DNA of 64,000 nucleotides, from NCBI RefSeq assembly GCF_024166365.1, contig NC_064842.1:27375001-27439000 (forward strand). The letters are read 5' to 3'. Shown here piece by piece: positions 24,271 through 35,801 of the stretch. The position numbers and the translations under genes were made by a program. The notes beneath the pieces were generated by a model, which was not told where the DNA came from, searched no databases, and saw nothing but the letters and a program-made list of their open reading frames with translations. This stretch comes from Elephas maximus indicus. Lineage: Eukaryota; Chordata; Mammalia; Proboscidea; Elephantidae. Every line of letters starts with the position of its first letter. Within the stretch, counting starts at the first letter, position 1.

Positions 24271-24809
24271 AGATTTTAAGAGTCCGTGACACGACATGAC
24301 AAGCCAAACCGTTACTTGGCTCATTTACACACTGACTAAACATCCACTGAACACCCATAGGCACCAACCAGGAGCTAGAACCATGAACATTCACATCAAA
24401 AATAAATTTCCCCCAAAGTGTTTTCAATTCAAGATCAACACTATACCCTGGAGTTAGGTTTGAAAGGTGCCCACTAAATGTACAAGCCTCTGTTTTGCAC
24501 CAACAGAAGCAGTTCAACAAACTCCTAGGGTCAGCAACATACAGGCTACTGCTCTGGACCATGGCGGGCAGACAGGGGCGATGAAGGGTACCCCTGGGGC
24601 TAGCCGGAAACCAAGTTAAACACCCAGTAGGTTTTGTCTGTGTGACTCCCTCCACAGGGCCAGGTACCTATGCTGGCCTAGCTCCATCTTCAGCCGACGG
24701 CCAACACTTCCTGCTACTAAGCTGACAATTAAGGAGTCATCTGACAATTAAGGCCTCACACATATTACACAAACAATAAATATGTGCTGAGAAGATAAAC
24801 AGCTTATCA

Positions 24810-25015
24810 CTAATATTTACTGAGTGCTTACTGTGTGCCATGCACCGTTCTAAGTGCTTTATAGGAATTAACTAAGTTACTTGTCTTGACCTCCTTGTGC
24901 GCTGATATTACCCACCTCATTTCATGAACAACCAATCTGAGGTATAAAGAGCCTGATCAGCTAGCTCAAGGTCAGACAGTGGCAGGCCCAGAGGTCTGAC
25001 ACTACAGCCAATGCC
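24810..25015 (-). repeat. MIR in the MTR intron
   Basis: TTTACTGAGTGCTTACTGTG, GTTCTAAGTGCTTTATAGGA and a GGTCAGACAGTGGCAGGCC core; reverse MIR. Confidence 0.62.
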
Positions 25016-25903
25016 CCTGACGATCATGCAATCAACGAGTGGCCGGCGCAGGGTGAGGGCAGGTTAACCAACCCTGGGCAGAAAGCGGTTAAGGGCTGTA
25101 GGCGAGGAGGTGTTGATAATGAAGCACAGAAATGTTCCAGGATTAGTGACAGCTGGGCACAGAGGGACTATGCCCCAGTTGTGCTTTGTCCGTGAACTGT
25201 TCATTGCTAATCAAAGCCAGAGTGGGGACACAAAGCTTCCCTGCACCACAAGGAGAGACAGGTCACAGAGGTCTACAGCCCTTCAGAGAGGACAGCGATG
25301 GGAGCCTGTACATAACAGAAGACTCCCAGTGGTAGGTCACTGCAGCGAGTTTTCCAGAGCGTATTGGAGGAAAGCAATTTCTCTGAGATATCTAGCTGAA
25401 TAGCAAACACATGTACCTGGCCCAGCTCCCCTTTGCAGAGACTCTTAAAAAGGCGAATTCTGAGAATTCATTATATTAAATGCCCTATTCAGTACCTCAG
25501 AGGCTGACTCGGGACATGAATGATGCTCGACATAAAGAGATCAGAGGGGTACACAGGGCTTGAATGATGGAAGACCAGGGCACAGGCTTTTTAGCTTAGT
25601 TATGCCTGTAAAAGAAAGCTGTCAATTCCCTAGTCAGGAGGCACAGATGGACTATCAGAACTCTACTACCTTATACTTTGAGTCTGAGCCTGCTGCAAGC
25701 AGTAAGGATTTAGCTGCCCTCGTTTAACTCTACAGTGTCTGTATAAGGTCCCAAATTTAACAATCTCTGCAGATCTTGTTACGGTTAAATATCTGGATCA
25801 GGAGTACTCCAGCTTTCAAATGGAGTCGAGATTTTGTGCCGAAAGGGGCAAAGCATATGAACAGCCCTGCTTAGGGAGTCGAGTATTCACACGCTTTCCG
25901 GAC

Positions 25904-26100
25904 CTGTTGCCGCAGCCCATAGAAGGTGGCCATGGGCTCTGCAGCCTGGGGCACCGCATCCTCTGCATACACGTGGATGTCATCCTGGACGCTCTGCGCT
26001 GGCCAGAACCCAACCACGCCCCGGGCTTGGAGTTTCTTTTGACTAATCAGGGCTTTCAGCATATTTTGGGCATCACCATAGACTTTTCTGGCCTCTTCAC
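25904..26100 (-). CDS. MTR: MTR exon 29: activation domain
   Basis: This 197 bp exon encodes about residues 1003-1068: [35 protein letters not shown] and the [11 protein letters not shown] end. The GVVGFWPA segment is strongly conserved in MetH/MTR activation domains. The donor is CAG/GTCCGG, canonical GT but far from consensus at the later positions. It is phase 0 into exon 30. Confidence 0.96.
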
Positions 26101-27064
26101 CTATTAGGAAAACATAATAAGAATCACTTAATCATGCCAATAATAAGCAGCCGAGAATGCTTCTTTTTGAAATCACTACCTGCCCCCCACCTCCAGTAAC
26201 CTCCTCCCTCTCCCGTTTCCCCTCAAATACTTCCTTGGTGCCTGTCATCAGCAGGACTTCTGGAGGAGGAGCTAGGGATCAGTGGTTCCTGCTAAGTGCA
26301 GCTCCAGCAGGCTGTTTCCCAAGCTCAAGCCATGAAATTTTTCCATTTAACAAAAGGCAGGAGCCAAATCTGTGGCTCCCAAAGCAGTCCATCAGTCAGA
26401 GAGAAAAAGCAGGCCAGATTCCTGTGTCACAGCCGTCCCTCGTGTACATGCAGTTCCCCTGACTTCACAGTGACTTCAGTGGACATGAAACAGGTCGGGA
26501 AGTGAGGTGTGGCCCTGAACCCTTTGAAGCAGCTTCAGTACCACTACCATGTGGCCTCAGCTAAAGGAAGCATCCCAGACGGGTTCTGTCTACACAAGGG
26601 AAGCCATTTTCAACCACACTGGGGAGCCAGCGGAGTTCTCGGTTCCTTCTATTGAGGGTGTGGCCCGTCCAGCTTTGCACAGGTGGCCATCAGGGAGTTA
26701 TTCAGGCCACTCTCCTGCTCACCTGTGATTTCTCAGGGACGGCGGAGGACGAGAAATCCCGTTCCCGCTGCTGCACTCCTGGCTGGCTTGAGAGCCTCAA
26801 CTTGTTAGCATCCTAGCATGCACACCAAGGAAAACCAGGAAACCACAAGAGGCCAGCTGCTCAGTCTCCTCTCAGCCCTGATCCCTTATTTCTAGCAGTC
26901 TGCCCTCTATCTTGCTCTGACGGGCTATGGCTTACTTTGAGTGCTTTGACATTCTGATCCCATGTCTCTGGGAGTGGGCTTTGGGAGCACCGCTAGAACC
27001 TAGGTAACTCCCCAGACACTCATAAAATGTAGTTTATTTTTCTTTAAGCATTAAATAATTAGCA
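26101..27064. other. MTR intron, no further feature
   Basis: Unique intronic sequence between exon 29 and an L2; nothing recognised. Confidence 0.4.
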
Positions 27065-27540
27065 GTTTGTGTACTCACCCACTTCTCCAGCTTGCCTCCC
27101 ACAATCCCCCTCCCTGCATTGATGCTCAGGAACATTGGACTCCCCGCATTTCCCCAAACAGCACATGCCTCCGTGCCTTCTCACACCCCATCTCCCCTGC
27201 CTGGAATAGCCTTTTCTTCCACATGTCCCCAGTCCCAGACTCAGTAACTCCCCCTTAACTTTCAAAAAGCAGTTCCAACGCGGCCTCCTCCAGGAAGCCT
27301 TTCCGGACCTCCCAGTCTGAGGTCTATCCCCCCTTCCTGTTTCCACAGAAGCCTGTTTCGGTTCCACAGCTCAGCAGGCTGCATGGTAATTGCCCATTTC
27401 ACTCACTGGCTGTACCAGCTCATCAGTTACTGTAAGGCATGGACTATATTGTATTCTTTTGTTTACCCCTAGTGCCCAGTATACAGCCCAGCATGTAACT
27501 GATGCCGATAAACATTTATTAAAAGAACGAATAAATGAGA
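27065..27540 (+). repeat. L2 LINE in the MTR intron
   Basis: CCTCCAGGAAGCCTTTCCGG, then GCCCAGTATACAGCCCAGCA and CATTTATTAAAAGAACGAAT, the typical L2 3' end. It is cut at 27540/27541 by the LTR. Confidence 0.6.
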
Positions 27541-27574
27541 TGTCAAGCTGTGTCCTAGCAGTTTAAAAACTATT

Positions 27575-27590
27575 AAAAAGCTAAGCTGGT
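27575..27590. repeat. L1 target-site duplication, left
   Basis: AAAAAGCTAAGCTGGT, exactly repeated at 34977-34992. The flanking TT/AAAA is the preferred L1 endonuclease cut site. Confidence 0.95.
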
Positions 27591-27601
27591 GATAGGTGGG
27601 G

Positions 27602-27611
27602 CCAAGATGGC
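27602..27611 (+). promoter_or_regulatory. YY1-type site at the L1 5' end
   Basis: CCAAGATGGC eleven bases inside the element, as in the other L1 (3299-3308). The position agrees with the YY1 site that directs initiation in human L1. Confidence 0.55.
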
Positions 27612-27865
27612 AGACTAGGTAGACGTTACCTTGGATCCCTCTTGCAACAAAGACTCGGGGAAACAAGTAAATCGATCACATACATAACAATCTACGAACC
27701 CTGAACAACAAACACAGATTTAGAGACGGAGAACAAACAAACACGGGGAAGCAGCGATTGTTTTCAGAGCCTGGAGCCACCGTACCAGTCAGGTAACCTT
27801 CGGCGCCTGATTTGGGGCAGAACCCAGGGGAGCAGACGGCACAAACAAGGGGCCCAGCCCTAGCC

Positions 27866-28380
27866 CCTGAACTCACTCCGGGAGGGGATCCAGGCAGTTC
27901 GCGCGGGCAGCGTGGCGACGCAGCCAGTGGGACAAGTCCCCGGGAGGCAGTGACTGCTCTTGGAGCGGGGAGAGCAGCGTCCCAGCCAGGGAACCGTCCC
28001 GCCGGGATTTTGGCTGGGCGCAGGCATGGCATAAGCACGAAGAGCTGCTCTACTCCCCTGAACTAACCCTGGGAGGGGGCCCAGCAGGTTCACGCAGGCA
28101 GCGTGGCGACGCGGCCGGTGGGAGAAGTCCCCGGGAGGCAGCGACCGGTCTTGGAGCGGGGAGAACAGCGTCCCAGCCGGGACACGTGGTCACGGCACAA
28201 GCACGGGGAGCTGCTCCGCTCACCTGAACTAACCCCGGGAGGGGGCCCAGCCGGTTCGCGGCGGCGGCACGGCGACGCGGCTGGCGGGACGAGAAGTCCC
28301 CAGGAGGCAGCGACTGATTTTGGAGTCGAGAGTGCACCGTCCCAGCAGGGGAACCTTAACGTTGGGCGTGGGGCTGGCAG
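27866..28380 (+). repeat. L1 5'UTR tandem monomers, CpG-rich
   Basis: Three tandem units begin CCTGAACT at 27866, 28057 and 28223 (spacings 191 and 166 bp), preceded by a partial unit from about 27747. Each has a GGCAGCGTGGCGACGC-type segment, GTCCCCGGGAGGCAGCGA and a GCGTCCCAGCC-type block. CpG is dense in an otherwise AT-rich window. Mouse L1 promoters are built of tandem monomers; promoter function here is inference. Confidence 0.85.
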
Positions 28381-28675
28381 CAGAGGATCTGACCGTGACT
28401 CCAGCGGGGCAGACCCCCCGGGGCAATCTCCACACAGCCAGCACATATAGGCGATGTACCCCGCGGGAATCTCAGATATAATAGTCATTCCAAGCAAGAC
28501 AAGCAACTCTGGCTATATTCTGAGGTGCTACTCTCCTATCTCTCTGATCCCTCCCCCACCCTCCCCAGGCGGCTTCATTAACATCCAAATAGCCTGAGCC
28601 AGAGGGAGAACTCTGATAGGGATCTGACTGCATTTTTTTTTTAGCGGATTTTCTGGAAAAACTAGTTTCCCAGTG

Positions 28676-29692
28676 ATGGCTCGGAGACAGCAGTCCATAT
28701 CAAACCACATAAAGAAGCAGACCATGACAGCTTCTCCAACCCCCCAAACAAAAGAATCAAAATCTTTCCCAAATGAAGATACAATCCTGGAATTATCAGA
28801 TACAGAATATAAAAAACTAATTTACAGAATGCTTCAAGACATCACAAACGAAATAAGGCAAACGGCAGAAAAAGCCAAGGAACACACTGATAAAACTGTT
28901 GAAGAACTCAAAAAGATTATTCAAGAACATAGTGGAAAAATTAATAAGTTGCAAGAATCCATAGAGAGACAGCATGTAGAAATCCAAAAGATTAACAATA
29001 AAATTACAGAATTAGACAATGCAATAGGAACTCAGAGGAGCAGACTCGAGCAATTAGAATGCAGACTGGGACATCTGGAGGACCAGGGAATCAACACCAA
29101 CACAGCTGAAAAAAAATCAGATAAAAGAATTAAAAAAAAATGAAGAAACCCTAAGAATCATGTGGGACTCTATCAAGAAGGATAACTTGCGGGTGAATGG
29201 AGTCTCAGAACAGGGAGGGGAACAGAAAACACAGAGAAAATAGTTGAAGAACTCCTGACACAAAACTTCCCTGACATGATGAAAGACGAAAGGATATCTA
29301 TCCAGGATGCTTATCGAACCCCATTTAAGATTGATCCAAAAAGAAAAACACCAAGACATATTATCAACAAACTCGCCAAAACCAAAGATAAAGAGAAAAT
29401 TTTAAAAGCAGCCAGGGAGAAAAGAAAGGTTTCCTTCAAGGGAGTATTAATAAGAATAAGTTCAGACTACTCAGCAGAAACCATGCAGGCAAGAAGGGAA
29501 TGGGACGACATATACACAGCACTGAAGGAGAAAAACTGCCAGCCAAGGATCATATACCCAGCAAAACTCTCTCTAAAATATGAAGGCGAAATTAAGATAT
29601 TTACAGATAAACACAAGTTTAGAGAATTTGCAAAAACCAAACCAAAGCTACAAGAAATACTAAAGGAAATTGTTTGGTCAGAAAACCAATAA
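28676..29692 (+). pseudogene. L1 ORF1 (RNA-binding chaperone), two frameshifts
   Basis: Starts at ATG 28676 (MARRQQSISNHIKKQ), after a T-rich stretch. Heptad-rich coiled coil lies at about residues 45-145 (EKAKEHTDKTVEELKK, KINKLQESIERQ). The frame breaks near 29110-29140, giving a stop at 29141. A second break near 29214-29221 restores the original frame, and the RRM and C-terminal domain continue (KDERISIQDAYRTP, YPAKLSLKYEGEIKIF) to TAA at 29690. The predicted product is truncated at 155 residues. ORF1p normally trimerises and coats L1 RNA. Confidence 0.93.
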
Positions 29693-30162
29693 TATCAGAT
29701 ACCAGCACAACACAAGGTCACAAAACAGAACGTCCTGATATCAACTCAAATAGGGAAATCACAAAAACAAACGAATTAAGATTAATTAAAAAAATATATA
29801 TATAAATAATACACATAACAGGGAATCATGGAAGTCAATAGGTAAAAGATCACAATAATCAAAAAGAGGGACTAAATACAGGAGGCATTGAACTGCCAGA
29901 TGGAGAGTGATACAAGGCGATATACAACGATACAAGTTAGGTTTTTACTTAGAAAAATAGGGGTAAATAATAAGGTAACCACAAAAAGGTATAACAACTC
30001 CATAACTCAAGATAAAAGCCAAGAAAAACGTAACGACTCAACTAACATAAAGTCAAACACTATGAAAATGAGGATCTCGCAATTTACTAAGAAAAACGTC
30101 TCAGCACAAAAAAGTATGTGGAAAAATGAAATTGCCAACAACACACATGAAAAGGCATCAAA
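29693..30162 (+). other. L1 inter-ORF spacer
   Basis: About 470 bp between the ORF1 stop and the ORF2 ATG, A-rich on the plus strand with a (TA)n patch near 29795. Longer than the 63-bp spacer of human L1, as far as the ORF limits can be trusted. Confidence 0.6.
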
Positions 30163-33100
30163 ATGACAGCACTAAAAACTTATTTATCTATAATCACCCT
30201 GAATGTAAATGGACTAAATGCACCAATAAAGAGACAGAGAGTCACGGACTGGATAAAGAAACACGATCCATCTATATGCTGCCTACAACAGACACACCTT
30301 AGACTTAGAGACACGAACAAACTAAAACTCAAAGGATGGAAAAAAATATATCAAGCAAACAATAAGCAAAAAAGAAGAGGAGTAGCAATATTAATTTCTG
30401 ACAAAATAGACTTTAGACTTAAATCCACCACAAAGGATAAAGAAGGACACTATATAATGACAAAAGGGACAATTGATCAGGAAGATATAACCATATTAAA
30501 TATTTATGCACCCAATGACAGGGATGCAAGATACACAAATCAAATTTTAACAGAATTGAAAAGTGAGATAGACACCTCCACAATTATAGTAGGAGACTTC
30601 AACACACCACTTTCGGAGAAGGACAGGACATCCAGTAAGAAGCTCAATAGAGACACGGAAGACCTACTTACAACAATCAACCAACTTGACCTCATTGACT
30701 TATACAGAACTCTCCACCCAACTGCTGCAAAGTATACTTTTTTTTCTAGCGCACATGGAACATTCTCTAGAATAGACCACATATTAGGTCATAAAACAAA
30801 CCTTTGCAGAGTCCAAAACATCGAAATATTACCAAGCATCTTCTCAGACCACAAGGCAATAAAACTAGAAATCAATAACAGAAAAACTAGGGAAAAGAAA
30901 TCAAATACTTGGAAAATGAACAATACCCTCCTGAAAAAAGACTGGGTTATAGAAGACATCAAGGAGGGAATAAGGAAATTCATAGAATGCAACGAGAATG
31001 AAAATATTTCCTATCAAAACCCCTGGGACACAGCAAAAGCAGTGCTCAGAGGCCAATTTATATCGATAAATGCACACATACAAAAAGAAGAAAGAGCCAA
31101 AAGCAGAGAACTGTCCCTACAACTTGAACAAATAGAAAGTGAGCAACAAAAGAATCCATCAGGCACCAGAAGAAAACAAATAATAAAAATTAGAGCTGAA
31201 CTAAATGAATTAGAGAACAGAAAAACAATTGAAAGAATTAACAAAGCCAAAAGCTGGTTCTTTGAAAAAATTAACAAAATTGATAAACCATTGGCCAGAC
31301 TGACTAAAGAAATACAGGAAAGGAAACAAATAACCCGAATAAGAAACGAGAAGGACCACATCACAACAGAACCAAATGAAATTAAAAGAATCATTTCAGA
31401 TTACTACGAAAAATTGTACTCTAACAAATTTGCAAACCTAGAAGAAATGGATGAATTCCTAGAAAAACACTACCTACCTAAACTAACACATTCAGAAGTA
31501 GAACAACTAAATAGACCCATAACAAAAAAAGAGATTGAAACGGTAATCAAAAAACTCCCAACAAAAAAAAGCCCTGGCCCAGACGGCTTCACTGCAGAGT
31601 TCTACCAAACTTTCAGAGAAGAGTTACCACTACTACCGAAGGTATTTCAAAGCATAGAAAATGACGGAATACTACCCAACTCATTCTATGAAGCCACCAT
31701 CTCCCTGATACCAAAACCAGGTAAAGACATTACAAAAAAAGAAAATTATAGACCTATATCCCTCATGAACATAGATGCAAAAGTCCTCAACAAAATTTTA
31801 GCCAATAGAATCCAACAACACATCAAAAAAATAACTCACCATGATCAAGTGGGATTTATACCAGGTATGCAAGGCTGGTTTAATATCAGGAAAGCCATTA
31901 ATGTAATCCATCACATAAATAAAAGACAAAAACCACATGATCTTATCAATTGATGCAGAAAAGGCATTTGACGAAGTCCAACACCCATTCATGATAAAAA
32001 CTCTTACCAAAATAGGAATTGAAGGAAAATTCCTCAACGTAATAAAGGGCATCTATGCAAAGCCAACAGCCAATATCACTCTAAATGGAGAGAAGCTGAA
32101 AGCATTTCCCTTGAGAACAGGAACCAGACAAGGATGCCCTTTATCACTGCTCTTATTCAACATCGTGCTTGAAGTCCTAGCCAGGGCAATTAGGCTAGAC
32201 AAAGAAATAAAAGGTATCCGGATTGGCAAGGAGGAAGTAAAGTTATCACTATTTGCAGATGACATGATCTTATACACAGAAAGCCCTAAGGACTCCTCCA
32301 GAAAACTACTGAAACTAATAGAAGAGTTTGGCAGAGTCTCAGGTTATAAAATAAACATACAAAAATCACTTGGATTCCTCTACATCAACAAAAAGAACAC
32401 CGAAGAGGAAAGAACCAAATCAATACCATTCACAGCAGCCCCCAAGAAGATAAAATACTTTAGGAATAAATCTTACCAAGGATGTAAAAGACCTATACAA
32501 AGAAAACTACAAAGCTCTACTACAAGAAATTCAAAAGGACATACTTAAGTGGAAAAACATACCTTGCTCATGGATAGGAAGACTTAACATAGTAAAAATG
32601 TCTATTCTACCAAAAGCCATCTATACATATAACCCACTTCCGATCCAAATTCCAATGTCATATTTTAAGGGGATAGAGAAACAAATCACCAATTTCATAT
32701 GGAAGGGAAAGAAGCCCCGGATAAGCAAAACATTACTGAAAAAGAAGAAGAAAGTGGGAGGCCTCACTCTACCTGATTTCAGGAGCTATTATACAGCCAC
32801 AGTAGTCAAAACAGCCTGGTACTGGTACAACAACAGGCACATAGACCAATGCAACAGAATTGAGAACCCAGATATAAATCTATCCACGGATGAGCAGCTG
32901 ATATTTGACAAAGGACCAGTGTCAGTTAATTGGGGAAAAGATAGTCTTTTTAACAAACGGTGCTGGCATAACTGGATATCCATTTGCAAAAAAATGAAAC
33001 AGGACCCATACCTCACGCCATGCATAAAAACTAACTCCAAGTGGATCAAAGACCTAAACATAAAGACTAAAACGATAAAGATCATGGAAGAAAAAATTGG

Positions 33101-33971
33101 GACAACCCTAGGAGCCCTAATACAAGGCATAAACAGAATACAAAACATTACCAAAAATGATGAAGAGAAACCCGATAACTGGGAGCTCCTAAAAATCAAA
33201 CACCTATGCTCATCTAAAGACTTCACTAAAAGAGTAAAAAGACCACCTACAGACTGGGAAAGAATTTTCAGCTCTGACATTTCAGACCAGTGCCTGATCT
33301 CTAAAATCTACATGATTCTGTCAAAACTAAACCACAAAAAGACAAACAACCCAATCAAGAAGTGGGCAAAGGATATGAACACACATTTCACTAAAGAAGA
33401 TATTCAGGCAGCTAACAGATACATGAGAAAATGCTCTCGATCATTAGCCATTAGAGAATTGCAAATTAAAACTACGATGAGATTCCATCTCACACCAGCA
33501 AGGCTGGCATTAATCCAAAAAACACAAAATAATAAATGTTGGAGAGGCTGCGGAGAGATTGGAACTTTTATACACTGCTGGTGGGAATGTAAAATGGTAC
33601 AACCACTTTGGAAATCTATCTGGCGTTATCTTAAACAGTTAGAAATAGAACTACCATACAACCCAGAAATCCCACTCCTCGGAATATACCCTAGAGATAC
33701 AAGAGCCTTCACACAAATAGATATATGCACACCCATGTTTACTGCGGCTTTGTTTACAATAGCAAAAAGCTGGAAGCAACCAAGGTGTCCATCAACGGAT
33801 GAATGGGTAAATAAATTGTGGTATATTCACACAATGGAATACTACACATCGATAAAGAACAGTGACAAATCCGTGAAACATTTCATAACATGGAGGAACC
33901 TGGAAGGCATTATGCTGAGTGAAATTAGTCAGAGGCAAAAGGACAAGTATTGTATAAGACCACTATTATAA
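30163..33971 (+). pseudogene. L1 ORF2 (endonuclease/reverse transcriptase), two frameshifts
   Basis: ATG at 30163. Endonuclease domain, residues 1-240: TLNVNGLN with Asn14, [21 protein letters not shown] and SDHKAIKLE. Residue 43, the catalytic Glu in human L1 (QETHL), is Gln here (QQTHL, codon CAG at 30289-30291). Reverse transcriptase: [32 protein letters not shown] and the FADD active site at 32252-32263. The cysteine-rich end (CWRGCGEIGTFIHCWWEC) starts near 33537. The frame shifts near 31925-31935 and near 32460. Overall length is close to the ~1275 residues of human ORF2. Confidence 0.96.
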
Positions 33972-34976
33972 GATCTTGAGAAATAGTAAAAACTGAGAAG
34001 AACACATACTTTTGTGGTTACAAAGGGGGGAGGGAAGGAGGGAGGGAGGGAGAAGGTTTTTTATTGATTAATCAGTAGATAAGAACTGCTTTAGGTGAAG
34101 GGAAAGACAACACTCAATACATGGAAGGTCAGCCCAATTGGACTGGACCAAAAGCAAAGAAGTTTCCGGGATAAAATGAATGCTGCAAAGGTCAGCGGAG
34201 CAAGGGCGGGGGTCTGGGGAACATGGTTTGAGGGGACTTCTAAGTCAATTGGCAAAATAATTCTTTTATGAAAACATTCTGCATCCCACTTTGAAATGTG
34301 GCGTCTGGGGTCTTAAAGGCTAACAAGCGGCCATCTAAGATGCATCAATTGGTCTCAACCCACCTGGAGCAAAGGAAAATGAAGAACACCAAGGTCACAC
34401 GACAACTAAGAGCCCAAGAGACAGAAAGGGCCACATGAACCAGAGACCTACATCATCCTGAGACCAGAAGAACTAGTTGGTGCCCGGCCACAATCGATGA
34501 CTGCCCTGACAGGGAGCACAATAGAGAACTCCTGAGGGAACAGGAGATCAGTGGGATGCAGATCCCAAATTCTCATAAAAAGACCATACTTAATGGTCTG
34601 ACTGAGACTAGAGGAATCCCGGCGGCCATGGTCCCCAGACCTTCTGTTGGCACAGGACAGGAACCATCCCCGAAGACAACTCATCAGACATGAAAGGGAC
34701 TGGTCAGCGGGTGGGAGAGAGATGCTGATGAAGAGTGAGCTAATTATATTAGGTGGACACTTGAGATTGTGTTGGCAACTCTTGTCTGGAGGGGGGATGG
34801 GAGGATAGAGAGAGAGGGAAGCTGGCAAAATTGTCACGAAAGGAGAGACTGAAAGGGCTGACTCAATAGGGGGAGAGCAAGTGGGAGTACGGAGTAAGAT
34901 GTATGTAAACTTATATGTGACAGACTGATTGGATTTGTAAACGTTCACTTGAAGCTTAATAAAAGTTAATTAAAAA
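33972..34976 (+). other. L1 3'UTR with G-rich tract
   Basis: About 1 kb of 3'UTR. A polypurine run with repeated GGGA at 34025-34053 matches the G-rich tract common in mammalian L1 3'UTRs. AATAAA is at 34958-34963, followed by a short A-rich tail. The same 3'UTR, reversed, occupies 1-720. Confidence 0.85.
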
Positions 34977-34992
34977 AAAAAGCTAAGCTGGT
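34977..34992. repeat. L1 target-site duplication, right
   Basis: Exact copy of 27575-27590; LTR sequence continues after it. Confidence 0.95.
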
Positions 34993-35068
34993 AAGGTACA
35001 TTGAATTGCTTAATATGGCCCTTCTAGCCATAGTCTTTGTGACTACCACACAATGATTGGGTGGGATG

Positions 35069-35166
35069 ATGCAAATAACGTGCTTGTGGCCCAAGGGGAT
35101 TGGACAGCATGCTGCTAATGCAAATAAGGTGTATGGAACTCTTGTGGAGGGTGGGACAATGCAAAT
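35069..35166 (+). promoter_or_regulatory. Three octamer motifs in the LTR U3
   Basis: ATGCAAAT occurs exactly at 35069-35076, 35118-35125 and 35159-35166. The last two lie in a ~41-bp repeated unit (AATGCAAATAAGGTGTATGG and AATGCAAATAAGGTATATGG). This is the POU/OCT octamer; its use is inference. Confidence 0.6.
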
Positions 35167-35801
35167 AAGGTATATGGAACCTTAATGAGGGAATTGGTCT
35201 GTTTTGCCATCCCGCTAGGCTTAAGAGAGAGCTAATCCCAGGGCAGAGGGAGACCTCACTACCACGAAGAAAGAAAAGCCAGGAGTGCAGCATGTCCTTT
35301 GGACCCGGGATTCCTGCACTGAGAAGCTTCTAGACCCAGGAGATAGGGAGAAAGATTTCTAACACCAGATATGGCAAGAAGCAGCAGCAGAGAAACGGCG
35401 GAAGCAGAACCAGGAGACTGGCAGGAGATGGCAAGGTGGGCTTCCTGGCCCACACGGCAAGACAGCTGACTGCCTTTGGGCAGGAGGCTTGCTGGTGGAG
35501 TGGGGTGCCTCTGGGCACTTATCAGTGGAACTATGGAGCTTTGTAACACTACCCAAGCAGCGCAGAGGCCGGGCCGGCCCGAGAAGCCCACGGCACCAAG
35601 GGGCTGAGGGCCAAGGAGAGGTCTGCCTGTGGGCACGGCTGAGAAGCTGCCCTGTGTCCTGAGTCATTCTTGATCCTGAATTGTAACCTGTTACTTCCCT
35701 AACAATCCCCATAATCTTGAGTGTTGTCTGTGAGTTCTATATGGCCATTCCAACAAATTATTGAACCCAGTAGAGAAGTAGAGTGCTGCGAAAGGGACAG
35801 C

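Larger units (their letters stand above)
27591..34976 (+). mobile_element. Near-full-length LINE-1 in MTR intron, antisense to the gene
   Basis: A 7.4 kb element with all parts in order: 5'UTR with tandem monomers (27591-28675), ORF1 (28676-29692), spacer (29693-30162), ORF2 (30163-33971), 3'UTR (33972-34976) with a G-rich tract, and a short A-rich tail. Perfect 16-bp target-site duplications show a clean target-primed insertion into the LTR. Two frame breaks in ORF1 and two in ORF2, plus a substitution at a catalytic endonuclease residue, make this copy inactive as read. Confidence 0.97.
27541..35799 (+). mobile_element. ERVL-like LTR, split by L1
   Basis: The outer element. The first 50 bp (27541-27590, TGTCAAGCTGTGTC start) and the remaining 807 bp (34993-35799, ending GGGACA) make an ~857 bp TG...CA LTR once the L1 and one target-site copy are set aside. 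A tRNA-Leu-type primer binding site follows two bases after the end. Only the first bases of an internal region can be present before MTR exon 28; no gag, pol or env sequence is seen. Antisense to MTR. The class III assignment rests on the primer site only. Confidence 0.6.

Noticed and set aside
24236-24655. 139-codon minus-strand frame between MTR exons 29 and 30
   Set aside because: Same strand as MTR but not in a splice-compatible position; overlaps an L2 end and shows no homology to the protein.
27676-28506. Antisense open frames of 77-138 codons over the L1 5'UTR
   Set aside because: They come from GC-rich tandem monomers with few stop codons. Primate L1 has an antisense ORF0 nearby, but nothing here resembles it and frames overlap one another.
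34448-34948. 166-codon open frame on the minus strand
   Set aside because: It lies antisense over the L1 3'UTR, and the frame at 17-253 resembles it only because it is the homologous part of the other L1. No protein family resemblance.
35259-35636. 125-codon minus-strand frame
   Set aside because: Falls wholly within the LTR and has no recognisable domain.
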